A stretch of DNA of 27,750 nt from an uncultured Candidatus Saccharibacteria bacterium. Its GTDB lineage: Bacteria > Patescibacteriota > Saccharimonadia > Saccharimonadales > Saccharimonadaceae. The notes under the pieces were generated by a model. The model saw only the letters and a program-made list of their open reading frames with translations. It was not told the origin of the DNA and did not search any database. The first letter of the stretch is position 1. The number at the start of each line of letters is the position of its first letter. The position numbers and the translations under genes are program-made. Below are positions 7,657-14,293 of this stretch, piece after piece. Where the stretch lies: contig CALHZK010000023.1 of NCBI GenBank assembly GCA_938040655.1, positions 1-27,750 of the forward strand. Direction: 5' to 3'.

Positions 7657-8097
7657 ATGAGTGAAGTTTCGCCGGATATGACAATATACTACACTGACGG
7701 CTCGGCGAATCCGAACCCCGGGCCAGGCGGCTTCGCGGTGATCAAGGATGCAAAGCCGTATATTTTAGGGAGCGAAGAGGGTCAGACGACTAATATCCGA
7801 ATGGAGGGCAAGGCACTGATCGCTGCACTGGCGGATGCTGATGGTGCAGCGTGTGTGATTTATACCGATAGCGAATTTTGGCTCAATGTACTGACGAAGT
7901 GGGCACCCGGTTGGCAGGCGCGGGGCTGGACCAAGAAGGGCGGTACTATCAAAAATCTTGATATTGTCCAAGAGCTCTATCAGCTCTACCAGCAATCTAA
8001 TGCCGAACTACGCTGGGTACGTGGCCACCAGGGAAACGAAGGCAACGAACTGGCTGATCAGTGGGCCGAGAAAGCTCGCCAAGGGGCCCGGCTTTAG
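7657..8097 (+). CDS. rnhA: Ribonuclease HI
   Basis: A 146-aa protein that cleaves the RNA strand of RNA-DNA hybrids. The catalytic DEDD set is complete: Asp14 (YYTDGSANPNPGPGG), Glu50 (NIRMEGKALIAAL), Asp71 (VIYTDSEFWLN) and Asp134 (GNEGNELADQWAEKA), with the active-site His124 in VRGHQGN. The basic-protrusion region GWQARGWTKKGG is present. ATG 7657 was chosen because it lies directly after the preceding TGA (7653-7655) and gives the usual length; ATG 7678 would also work. Longer in-frame starts lie inside the preceding gene. Probably coupled to the RSH-like gene. Confidence 0.95.
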   Translation: MSEVSPDMTIYYTDGSANPNPGPGGFAVIKDAKPYILGSEEGQTTNIRMEGKALIAALADADGAACVIYTDSEFWLNVLTKWAPGWQARGWTKKGGTIKNLDIVQELYQLYQQSNAELRWVRGHQGNEGNELADQWAEKARQGARL

Positions 8098-8126
8098 CCT
8101 GGAGTGAGGAGAGGTCAAGAGCCGGC

Positions 8127-8144
8127 TAAACCTACTGGGGTTTA
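8127..8144 (+). terminator. Weak hairpin, possible terminator
   Basis: TAAACC (8127-8132) and GGTTTA (8139-8144) form a 6-bp stem with a 6-nt loop between the RNase HI stop and the next promoter. There is no real U-tract, so termination is uncertain. Confidence 0.25.
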
Positions 8145-8177
8145 AGTCATTTGATGGTCTGAGTACCTCCGAAAGTC

Positions 8178-8186
8178 TGCTATACT
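8178..8186 (+). promoter_or_regulatory. Extended -10 TGCTATACT, leaderless start
   Basis: An extended -10 (TGn plus TATACT, hexamer 8181-8186) ends 6 nt before ATG 8193, so the mRNA should start at the initiation codon. No -35 is needed with an extended -10, and none is clear. Confidence 0.6.
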
Positions 8187-8192
8187 AAAGAC

Positions 8193-9170
8193 ATGGAGGA
8201 GACAAGGGAACCGACCGATATTTTTTTGTGGGCGAATCAGCTCGATGCTCGCAAGGATAAGCTACAGATAGAACTGTTCTTATTTAATAAACACTACACA
8301 CCATATCAGATGCCACTACAGCCAGAGGTCGAGCAGCAGCTGCGATCACTGTTTCTGTATAGCTATAGTAATTTCGTCAATCTAGGGGCGGGTACAGGAC
8401 TAACCGTTCGCGACTATGAGATGAGCGAGGCAGAAGACAATGTCTTGCTGCGAACCGACTTGGCCAAGGTTGGCCGGGCTGAGACACTGCTGTATGTGAT
8501 TGAGCATGAGCGGGCCGATATTGTCGAATTCTCTGATGTCGAGCATGAATTCAAGCGCATGAAGGGGATGATCGCTCGTATCACCGACCCCGACCACAGA
8601 GAAAGCGTGTGCTATACCGTCAAGCTACTGCAGCAAGCTCAGTCGCTTCGGGGAGCGCAGGCCTGGCAATTTGCTGATGGCCGATTTGGGGCGTTTCAGG
8701 CAGAGGTCGGGTTTCGGCTGCCCGACGATAATCAGGTGCTGATCGTTGGCCAGGATGTTTTTGTCTTTCATCAGCGCAAATTTGAGCGGCTGTTTGGCTA
8801 TGACTACAAAAAGCAAGTGATCGCTGATAAAAAGGTGGCTGAGATCGAGCGTGAATATGCGCTGAGTTTCCCAGAAGGGTTAGACCTCAACATGCTTGTC
8901 AAGGAGCGCAAAAAGACGATCAACAAGCTACAAAAAGTCGAAGTCGGCGCTATCAGCCAGCAGCAGGTGCTTGACTACGCCGACGAAATGCAGCTCGACC
9001 TGATGAGCGACGACGCCGGCCGAATCATCATTATGGATGGGAGTGATCTTGATACTTTTGTCAACCTGATTAACGAAGACTATATCGAGAGCAAGCTGAC
9101 CGGCAAGCGCTACGAGATCACCGGCAAGAAATTGTTGGCCGAGTCAGAGGGAGAGCCACCGCGAGGGTAA
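8193..9170 (+). CDS. KwaB-like (DUF4868) protein
   Basis: A 325-aa soluble protein. The segment DNQVLIVGQDVFVFHQRKFERLFGYDYKK (~175-205), followed by a long helix and then KTINKLQKVEVG and the C-terminal RIIIMDGSDLDTFVNLINEDYIESKLTGKRYE, has the layout I associate with DUF4868 proteins. These include KwaB, the effector of the Kiwa anti-phage system. The start ELFLFNKHYTPYQMPL is also KwaB-like. Length is right (KwaB is about 315 aa). The usual membrane partner KwaA is not adjacent; instead the stop is 7 nt from the start of a Pif1-type helicase in the same transcript. Assignment is from memory of the family pattern. A nucleic-acid-linked or defence role is an inference. Confidence 0.6.
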   Translation: MEETREPTDIFLWANQLDARKDKLQIELFLFNKHYTPYQMPLQPEVEQQLRSLFLYSYSNFVNLGAGTGLTVRDYEMSEAEDNVLLRTDLAKVGRAETLLYVIEHERADIVEFSDVEHEFKRMKGMIARITDPDHRESVCYTVKLLQQAQSLRGAQAWQFADGRFGAFQAEVGFRLPDDNQVLIVGQDVFVFHQRKFERLFGYDYKKQVIADKKVAEIEREYALSFPEGLDLNMLVKERKKTINKLQKVEVGAISQQQVLDYADEMQLDLMSDDAGRIIIMDGSDLDTFVNLINEDYIESKLTGKRYEITGKKLLAESEGEPPRG

Positions 9171-9177
9171 TGGATTG

Positions 9178-10683
9178 ATGGACCAAGAGCTGGCTTTGGC
9201 AATTTTGTTGAGTGGACAGTCGGCACTGCTGACTGGTGCGGCCGGTACAGGCAAGACATATCTGCTGAACACCTTTATTACCCAAGCACGTGCTCAGGGT
9301 AAGAAAGTGTCGGTCACTGCGACCACCGGATTGGCTGCGACACATCTGGCAGGCAACACAATCCACAGCTGGAGCGGTATTGGTATCGCTGATCAACTTT
9401 CGAACAACTTTTTTGAACGCCTGTCAAAAACACGGCGTGATGTGATCAGCAAGACCGACATACTGATTATCGATGAGATCTCCATGCTGCATGATTTTCG
9501 GCTTGACATGGTCGACCAGGTGCTGCGCCATGTTCGCCAGGATGAGCGGCCGTTTGGTGGTATTCAGGTGGTGATGAGTGGTGATTTCTTTCAGCTGCCA
9601 CCGATTAATCGAGGCGGTAGTCGTGCGGGTAATTTTGTCGTGTATGCCGATGTCTGGCAGGAGCTCAAGCCGGTAGTGCTGTACTTGCAGCAGCAGTACC
9701 GCCAGCAGGACGACAAGCTGCACGATATCCTGGCGGCCCTGCGCCGCTGCGATATACGTCGGCATCATGTTGAGGCGCTTTTGCAGCGGGTGACGCCACC
9801 ATCAGAAGCTGACACAACCGAGCTTCACACGACCAATGTCGATGTCGATGCTATTAATCAAGATCGGCTGGCGGCGCTTGATGGTGAGGAGCTGACGTAC
9901 CAGCAGACGACTACCGGCTCGAAGACATATGTCGAAACATTAGCACGTTCTGTTTTGGCGCCACCAATTCTGACACTGAAGCAGGGTGCCTTGGTTATGG
10001 CGGTCAAAAATGCCACGGATAGGTCGTATGCCAACGGAAGCATCGGTGTGGTGGTCGATACCGAGCCGCTGACTGGCTACCCGGTGGTCGAGTTTCGCAG
10101 TGGGCGGGTTGTCACCATGACACCAGACACCTGGGAGCTGCGTGACGGCGAGCGGAAACGTGCCAGTATATCGCAAGTCCCACTGCGGTTGGCCTGGGCG
10201 ATCACGGTACACAAAAGCCAGGGGATGACGCTAGACGCTGCCCGAATTGACCTGCGCAAAGCGTTTGTCGAGGGGATGGGCTATGTGGCGCTCAGTCGGC
10301 TACGCGATCTTGACCACCTCTATCTCTACGGCCTGAACCGTATGGCGCTGCAGGTGTCGGCTGACGCCGTGGCGATCGATGCCTCACTCCGCCAGCAGAG
10401 CCAGCAGGCAGCGGCCCAATATCGCCCGCGACTCGAGCAGATGAAGCAGGCGCAGGCGGCACCGCCACCTCAGTCAGAGGCCACACCTTGGCAAGAAAAA
10501 GTTGCCCGTATGCGCCAGACACACCCGAAGGCGTATATGCCGTGGCAGCCAGCTGATGACGAGCTGCTGCAGCAAGCTTTTCTTCAGGGGGCGACAATCC
10601 AACAACTCAGTCAACAGCTAGGCCGCCACGAACGCTCGATTCGTATGCGCCTTCAAAAACACTTTGGCGACAAGGCGGTCTAA
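9178..10683 (+). CDS. Pif1/RecD-like DNA helicase with C-terminal helix-turn-helix
   Basis: A 501-aa SF1B helicase. Walker A GAAGTGKT (20-27), Walker B LIIDEISML (Asp99-Glu100), motif III GDFFQLPP (135-142), motif V ITVHKSQGMTLD (342-353) and motif VI YVALSR (369-374) are all intact, so it should be an active 5'-3' helicase. A C-terminal module (~455-500, WQPADDELLQQAF ... IQQLSQQLGRHERSIRMRL) looks like a SANT/homeodomain-type helix-turn-helix and may aid DNA binding. ATG 9178 is preferred over TTG 9175, with GAGGG at 9163-9167. It is co-transcribed with the KwaB-like gene, whose stop is 7 nt upstream. Confidence 0.9.
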   Translation: MDQELALAILLSGQSALLTGAAGTGKTYLLNTFITQARAQGKKVSVTATTGLAATHLAGNTIHSWSGIGIADQLSNNFFERLSKTRRDVISKTDILIIDEISMLHDFRLDMVDQVLRHVRQDERPFGGIQVVMSGDFFQLPPINRGGSRAGNFVVYADVWQELKPVVLYLQQQYRQQDDKLHDILAALRRCDIRRHHVEALLQRVTPPSEADTTELHTTNVDVDAINQDRLAALDGEELTYQQTTTGSKTYVETLARSVLAPPILTLKQGALVMAVKNATDRSYANGSIGVVVDTEPLTGYPVVEFRSGRVVTMTPDTWELRDGERKRASISQVPLRLAWAITVHKSQGMTLDAARIDLRKAFVEGMGYVALSRLRDLDHLYLYGLNRMALQVSADAVAIDASLRQQSQQAAAQYRPRLEQMKQAQAAPPPQSEATPWQEKVARMRQTHPKAYMPWQPADDELLQQAFLQGATIQQLSQQLGRHERSIRMRLQKHFGDKAV

Positions 10684-10692
10684 GGAAATTTA

Positions 10693-10720
10693 TTGAAAAT
10701 ATGAACTAATATGATATAGT
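10693..10720 (+). promoter_or_regulatory. Promoter TTGAAA-16-TATAGT with extended -10
   Basis: The -35 TTGAAA (10693-10698) and -10 TATAGT (10715-10720) are 16 bp apart, and TGA before the hexamer gives an extended -10. Predicted start near 10727, 7 nt before ATG 10734. Confidence 0.6.
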
Positions 10721-10733
10721 AGGGGTAATTATT

Positions 10734-11768
10734 ATGGCAGACTATCCATTTGACAGCGATAAACTTGACTACCGAGTGCTTAGCCAGCCGGTCAGCCAGC
10801 GTGATATTGCTGAGTTTCGTCAGCAGACCGGGAGTGAAGGGGTATCGATGAAGAGTATGATCACCGTCGGTGTGGTGTTTTGGTCGATCTGTCTTTTGCT
10901 GATGCTGCTGCAGCTCACCGGGCTGGCCAAGACAGATGGCAAGCTGCTGTGGGGCGCCGTATTTTGGTCAGTGCTGTACACTATCGGTTGTTTTGCGTAC
11001 TATATTACCTATCGAGAGCAGGTCCGCCTCTACCGGTTTGCGCGGCTGCATGGGCTGCGATATCTGCCAGAACTCAGAGATCCACAAAGGAACGGTATGA
11101 TTTTTACGGTGGGCCATGGTCGCCAGGCTCGTAATATTATGTCGCTGGTTGACCGCTCTGGCCGTACTCTATTTGAGCTTGGCAATATGATGTACGTCGA
11201 AGGATATGGCCGCAACCGCCGTACCTACAGCTACACGTACCTCTGTATCGACATGCGGCGTCATCTACCGCATATGGTGCTTGATTCAACCCGAAACAAT
11301 CTACGGCTTTTTGGCAAGAATCTTAGTAGCAGTTTGCCGGCAGCCTTCGCCAAGGATCAGCGGCTGCAGCTAGAGGGTGACTTCAACAACTACTTCACCC
11401 TCTACGCTCCAAAAGAGTACGAGCGTGACGCGCTCTATATCTTTACTCCAGAGGTCATGGCGGCGATGATCGATACGGCGGCTCAGTTTGACGCCGAGGT
11501 GGTTGACGATAAACTGTATTTTTATAGTCAGCGGCCCGCCTTTGACGAGGCGCTACTCCGGCGCTTCTTTCGGGTAGTTCAAGTGGCCGGTGCAAAGTTT
11601 TACCGCCGGTCTGATTATTATGCAGACGAGCGATTAACAGATAGCCGGCAGGCGAATACGGTCGCTCTTGCGGGGAAGCGCCTACAGAAACGAGGCTGGT
11701 TCGTTGCTTTCGTGGCGATAGTTATCTCATTACTGGTGATGTATATCGTCCAGCTACTGTCGCACTGA
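10734..11768 (+). CDS. Membrane protein of unknown function, large soluble middle domain
   Basis: A 344-aa protein. Two hydrophobic segments (~43-64 and ~71-93) are followed by a ~220-residue polar domain and a C-terminal anchor (~322-341). The middle domain contains LEGDFNNYFTLYAPKEYERDALYIFTPEVM-type sequence (~221-250), a pattern I associate with conserved hypothetical membrane proteins of the CPR and perhaps with DUF3137; no catalytic motif is visible. A terminator-like hairpin follows, so it is a single-gene unit between the helicase pair and the dcw cluster. The gene is clearly real by codon pattern and promoter, but no function can be proposed. Confidence 0.82.
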   Translation: MADYPFDSDKLDYRVLSQPVSQRDIAEFRQQTGSEGVSMKSMITVGVVFWSICLLLMLLQLTGLAKTDGKLLWGAVFWSVLYTIGCFAYYITYREQVRLYRFARLHGLRYLPELRDPQRNGMIFTVGHGRQARNIMSLVDRSGRTLFELGNMMYVEGYGRNRRTYSYTYLCIDMRRHLPHMVLDSTRNNLRLFGKNLSSSLPAAFAKDQRLQLEGDFNNYFTLYAPKEYERDALYIFTPEVMAAMIDTAAQFDAEVVDDKLYFYSQRPAFDEALLRRFFRVVQVAGAKFYRRSDYYADERLTDSRQANTVALAGKRLQKRGWFVAFVAIVISLLVMYIVQLLSH

Positions 11769-11807
11769 ACTAGTGCGTAGTGTCATGGCTGCATGAGTGA
11801 GCGCTAG

Positions 11808-11837
11808 GCTTTTCCACACATTTGTGGAAAAGCTTTT
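11808..11837 (+). terminator. Perfect 11-bp hairpin with T-tract; arms are DnaA-box-like
   Basis: The stem GCTTTTCCACA (11808-11818), loop CATT and TGTGGAAAAGC (11823-11833) pair perfectly and are followed by TTTT. It lies 40 nt after the stop of the membrane-protein gene and before the dcw promoter, so it fits an intrinsic terminator. Each arm also contains TTTTCCACA, one mismatch from the DnaA-box consensus TTATCCACA, giving two inverted DnaA-box-like 9-mers. Confidence 0.65.
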
Positions 11838-11876
11838 GGTTAATGAGGGGGTGGGGTAGAAAGGGCTAAAAAAGGC

Positions 11877-11906
11877 TTGTCAGTGGGTAGCTGTGGGTAG
11901 TATAGT
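11877..11906 (+). promoter_or_regulatory. Promoter of the dcw cluster, TTGTCA-18-TATAGT
   Basis: The -35 TTGTCA (11877-11882) and -10 TATAGT (11901-11906) are 18 bp apart. The expected start is near 11913, leaving a leader of about 93 nt before the mraZ GTG, one of the few long leaders in the window. Two TGGGT repeats occupy the spacer. Confidence 0.65.
11884..11898 (+). promoter_or_regulatory. MraZ box: two TGGGT repeats at 10-bp spacing
   Basis: TGGGT occurs at 11884-11888 and 11894-11898, within the 8-bp direct repeat GTGGGTAG. MraZ of E. coli binds TGGGN repeats separated by 5 bp ahead of its own gene. The same spacing here, inside the -35/-10 spacer, predicts that MraZ represses the cluster. 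Only two repeats are present, where three or four are usual. Confidence 0.65.
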
Positions 11907-12005
11907 GAGAGTAGTGGAACGAACGGCGGTGGGCGACCGGCTCACTCCAATACAAACATCCACGGATTAAAAACCAACTCACCCTTGCCACGGAGAAAGG
12001 ACGAC

Positions 12006-12371
12006 GTGCAAACAGATTACTTTGAGCGGAAGTTGGACGACAAGCGGCGCTTGACGATTCCAGCTGAATTACGCGCAGAGTTTGCATCTGGTGTCGTGTT
12101 GACTCGCGGGTTTGGCAATTACCTCCATCTCTATCCACAGCAGGTCTGGGATCGTGATGTTGAGGCAGCGCTGGCGGGAGACATTCTCGATGAGCGCGTC
12201 GCCGACCTCAACGTCAAATTTCGCCGCGGCAAAACCGCTTCGGCGCTTGATCAGAAGCAGGGCCGGGTGACGATCGAGCAGCATTTGCTTGACTATGCCG
12301 GTATCGACCGCGAGGTTGTGGCAGTTCGAGCTGGTGCTTACTTTCGGTTGATGGCCGCAGAGGCAGCCTAG
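12006..12371 (+). CDS. mraZ: Transcriptional regulator MraZ
   Basis: A 121-aa regulator with two AbrB-like modules. The first reads YFERKLDDKRRLTIPAELR, and the second contains KQGRVTIEQHLLDYAGI followed by DREVVAVRAG. Both carry the MraZ D-x-K-x-R / G-R-I type motifs. GTG 12006 was chosen: AAAGGA (11996-12001) precedes it, and the protein then aligns without gaps to the canonical N-terminus (M-15 residues-L of the LDxKxRL motif). The in-frame TTG at 11985 would add seven residues upstream of this. It is slightly shorter than E. coli MraZ. First gene of the dcw cluster, with its own likely binding site in the promoter. Confidence 0.93.
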   Translation: MQTDYFERKLDDKRRLTIPAELRAEFASGVVLTRGFGNYLHLYPQQVWDRDVEAALAGDILDERVADLNVKFRRGKTASALDQKQGRVTIEQHLLDYAGIDREVVAVRAGAYFRLMAAEAA

Positions 12372-12403
12372 GCGAGTTGGCGCGCACCTTGACAAATTGA
12401 TAA

Positions 12404-12654
12404 CCTCTCGAGATCAGCTATCTGGACAGTTGAGACTGGGCACGTGGCTATTTGCTCCACGCGAAAAACGGCAACGAACCTTCCTCACAAACACCTCCCA
12501 AAAAACTCCACCTCACACATAAGTCTCTTCGAAAAACCATATATACACTGACTACCTTGTCAGGATTCGCCGGTTTTTCACTCTTAGATGATACAAACAC
12601 AAACACACCAAAAAATAGCTCTCATCAACTATCCAGTTAGGTGATCTCGAGTGG
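12404..12654. repeat. 251-bp imperfect inverted repeat (foldback element or rod-shaped RNA)
   Basis: The ends 12404-12433 and 12625-12654 are inverted complements at 26 of 30 positions; the core CTCGAGATCA / TGATCTCGAG pairs perfectly for 10 bp. Further inward GCTATTT (12447-12453) pairs with AAATAGC (12613-12619), and GAAAAAC (12463-12469) with GTTTTTC (12573-12579), so the whole unit folds as one long rod with an A/C-rich apex. A small CTGAC...GTCAG hairpin (12548-12563) lies near the tip. It fills the gap between mraZ and rsmH and holds no convincing gene. It could be a MITE-like element or a structured RNA, in shape somewhat like 6S RNA; no target duplication is seen. Confidence 0.6.
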
Positions 12655-12662
12655 CAAAAGAG

Positions 12663-12678
12663 GAGGGGAGAGCCCCTC
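12663..12678. other. GC-rich hairpin upstream of rsmH
   Basis: GAGGGG (12663-12668), loop AGAG, CCCCTC (12673-12678): a 6-bp GC-rich stem without a T-tract, just outside the 251-bp inverted repeat. The remaining bases up to the rsmH promoter show nothing recognisable. Confidence 0.35.
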
Positions 12679-12755
12679 TGGCGGATTGGCCGACATGATG
12701 TCGCCCGCCGCCACCTCCCAGCGCGAAGGTTCACTCGTGTGAGCAGGCAGTGGGA

Positions 12756-12764
12756 TGGTATACT
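12756..12764 (+). promoter_or_regulatory. Extended -10 TGGTATACT, leaderless rsmH
   Basis: TGn plus TATACT (hexamer 12759-12764) ends 6 nt before ATG 12771. It shows that rsmH and downstream genes can be transcribed independently of mraZ, and it fixes the rsmH start. Confidence 0.6.
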
Positions 12765-12770
12765 TTTGCT

Positions 12771-13688
12771 ATGAGTATTAAAGAACATCCACCACAATCG
12801 GAGTCGCTTCAGGCGAGCGGGCCGATCCATGTTCCCGTACTCCTGGAGGCGACGCTCGCTACCTTAGCACCCCAGCATGGCGAGTGCTACTTAGACTTGA
12901 CAGCCGGCTATGGCGGTCATGCGCGGTCGTTTTTGGCGAAGACGGATAATTATTTGGGCGCCGTGCTTGTCGACCGTGATACACAGGCGATTCAGTCGCT
13001 CAGTGATTTGGCGGAGAAGGGTGTGACCCTGCTGCACGAAGATTTCGTCAGCGCGGCTCGCTCCTTGGCTGCCAGCGGACGTACATTTGACGTGATTTTG
13101 GTTGATTTGGGGGTGTCGTCACCGCAGCTTGATAGAGCAGAGAGAGGGTTTTCGTTTCGGTTTGATGGGCCGCTCGATATGCGGATGGACGACCGGACCG
13201 AGCTGACCGCTGCAGATGTCGTCAATTCGTATTCTGCAGTAGCGCTGCAGCAGCTGATTGTCCGCTATGGCGAAGAGACGCCGGCACGGGCACGACGCAT
13301 TGCGCAGGCGATCATCTCTCAGCGGCCGTTTCGGCGGACAACCGAACTGGCCCAGTGTATCGAGCAGACACTTGGTCGCGGTGGGTTGCCTCGGCACCCG
13401 GCGACTCGCACCTTTCAAGCACTTCGTATTGAGGTTAATCGAGAGCTTCAGCTGATCGAGCAACTATTGCCACTACTACCGCGCCTTCTTAGGCCGGGCG
13501 GGCGGGTCGGCATCATTAGTTTTCATAGCTTGGAAGATCGATTAGTCAAGCGGTTTTTGCGGGAACAGGCGGCGTCGGGCTACGAGGCCGAGCTGGTGCT
13601 GCCAGACAAAAAACCAGTGCGAGGTACCGATGATGTTCACAATCCGCGAAGTCGGAGCGCGCTGTTTCGCTTCGCTGTAAAAAAATAA
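12771..13688 (+). CDS. rsmH: 16S rRNA m4C1402 methyltransferase RsmH
   Basis: A 305-aa SAM-dependent enzyme that methylates N4 of C1402 in 16S rRNA. Motifs: HVPVLLEATL, the SAM loop DLTAGYGGHARSFL (usual D-x-T-x-G-x-G-G-H), VLVDLGVSSPQLDRAERGFS followed by DGPLDMRMD, HPATRTFQALRIEVN, and IISFHSLEDRLVKRF, ending in NPRSRSALFRFA. ATG 12771 is preferred over the in-frame GTG at 12750 because the -10 box lies between them. Second gene of the dcw order, as in most bacteria. Confidence 0.95.
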   Translation: MSIKEHPPQSESLQASGPIHVPVLLEATLATLAPQHGECYLDLTAGYGGHARSFLAKTDNYLGAVLVDRDTQAIQSLSDLAEKGVTLLHEDFVSAARSLAASGRTFDVILVDLGVSSPQLDRAERGFSFRFDGPLDMRMDDRTELTAADVVNSYSAVALQQLIVRYGEETPARARRIAQAIISQRPFRRTTELAQCIEQTLGRGGLPRHPATRTFQALRIEVNRELQLIEQLLPLLPRLLRPGGRVGIISFHSLEDRLVKRFLREQAASGYEAELVLPDKKPVRGTDDVHNPRSRSALFRFAVKK

Positions 13689-13697
13689 AAAACAAAA

Positions 13698-13704
13698 AAG
13701 GAGG
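13698..13704 (+). promoter_or_regulatory. Perfect Shine-Dalgarno AAGGAGG
   Basis: AAGGAGG sits 5 nt before ATG 13710, the strongest ribosome-binding site in the window, yet it serves only a micro-ORF. Confidence 0.6.
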
Positions 13705-13709
13705 GCCAT

Positions 13710-13781
13710 ATGCCAATCCATGTCAAAGTTCAATTCCAAGATGCAGATCACGCTGAGAGCGTTTGCGTTCGCCGCGACTAG
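13710..13781 (+). CDS. 23-codon micro-ORF between rsmH and the ftsL-like gene
   Basis: ATG 13710 to TAG 13779-13781 encodes 23 residues beginning MPIHVKVQFQ and ending VCVRRD. A perfect AAGGAGG lies 5 nt upstream, in a window where many genes have no Shine-Dalgarno at all. It begins 21 nt after the rsmH stop and is followed by mutually exclusive RNA helices (13798-13860) before the ftsL-like gene, the layout of a regulatory leader peptide. There is no run of one amino acid. Whether the peptide or only its translation matters is unknown. Confidence 0.4.
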   Translation: MPIHVKVQFQDADHAESVCVRRD

Positions 13782-13797
13782 CGATCGCTTACTGATA

Positions 13798-13860
13798 CTG
13801 CCCGCTACGTCATGTAGTGCGGCTATATAGGCGCGCCCGCTTCGCCCGAGGAGCGGGCAG
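13798..13860 (+). promoter_or_regulatory. Alternative RNA helices in the ftsL leader
   Basis: AGCGGGCAG (13852-13860) can pair for 9 bp with CTGCCCGCT (13798-13806) or for 7 bp with GCCCGCT (13835-13841). The first segment can instead fold locally (CTAC 13805-13808 with GTAG 13814-13817, extended by CCG/CGG). Such exclusive pairings just downstream of a translated micro-ORF resemble an attenuator or a translation switch. No U-tract follows, so it is not a standard terminator. Confidence 0.4.
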
Positions 13861-13907
13861 GGCCTCTTGCTGACAATACCAACACAAAAAGAGATTATTC
13901 CACCCCC

Positions 13908-14258
13908 ATGTACGCTACACGATCTACATCATTTACGCCACGTCGTGCCCAACCACAGATGCGACGTAACCATAATGCGACACGTTTTCGGTCGCAAATC
14001 AAGCTCGGTCCTGTTGCTCACACAGTTCTGGTCGCGCTGATGATTACAGTACTTGGCTTGATTTATTTGACACAAGCCACCAAGACGACAGCCTATAGCT
14101 ACCAGGCAGAAGGGCTTGATTCGCAGCTCAGTGAACTAAACGCCAAGAAGTCAGAGCTAGAAGTCCAAAACGCGCGCCTCACTGCGCTGGAGAAGGTCAA
14201 AAACAGCAATGTGGCTGCTGCTATGAAAACGCCACAAAAGACCGATTACAGCCGCTGA
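13908..14258 (+). CDS. ftsL: FtsL/DivIC-like division protein
   Basis: A 116-aa bitopic membrane protein. It has a basic N-terminus (residues 1-35, rich in R and T), one membrane segment (~36-55, VAHTVLVALMITVLGLIYLT), then a coiled coil (~66-95, LDSQLSELNAKKSELEVQNARLTALEK in heptad form). Sequence is not diagnostic, but size, topology and position between rsmH and the PBP gene are those of FtsL, which with FtsQ and DivIC/FtsB activates FtsWI at the septum. ATG 13908 has no good Shine-Dalgarno or -10; the micro-ORF and alternative helices upstream may control it. Confidence 0.82.
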   Translation: MYATRSTSFTPRRAQPQMRRNHNATRFRSQIKLGPVAHTVLVALMITVLGLIYLTQATKTTAYSYQAEGLDSQLSELNAKKSELEVQNARLTALEKVKNSNVAAAMKTPQKTDYSR

Positions 14259-14271
14259 GTCTGCCGAAAAG

Positions 14272-14280
14272 TGCTACAAT
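14272..14280 (+). promoter_or_regulatory. Extended -10 TGCTACAAT before the PBP gene
   Basis: TGn plus TACAAT (hexamer 14275-14280) predicts a start near 14287, 7 nt before ATG 14294. No -35 is evident. Possible internal promoter of the cluster. Confidence 0.4.
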
Positions 14281-14293
14281 AAGAAAAAGCAAT

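Noticed and set aside
11800..11910. Replication origin
   Set aside because: Only two DnaA-box-like sites, both explained by one hairpin; no dnaA or dnaN gene and no box cluster.
12452..12640. 62-codon open frame starting at TTG between mraZ and rsmH
   Set aside because: It lies inside the 251-bp inverted repeat, has no ribosome-binding site, and its composition follows the A/C-rich apex rather than a protein.
12404..12654. tmRNA
   Set aside because: The frame begins with residues recalling a tag, but there is no tRNA-like acceptor end, no TTCGA arm and no short tag ending in ALAA.
12750..12770. Upstream GTG start for rsmH
   Set aside because: The -10 box TATACT lies between this GTG and ATG 12771, so the GTG would not be transcribed from that promoter.
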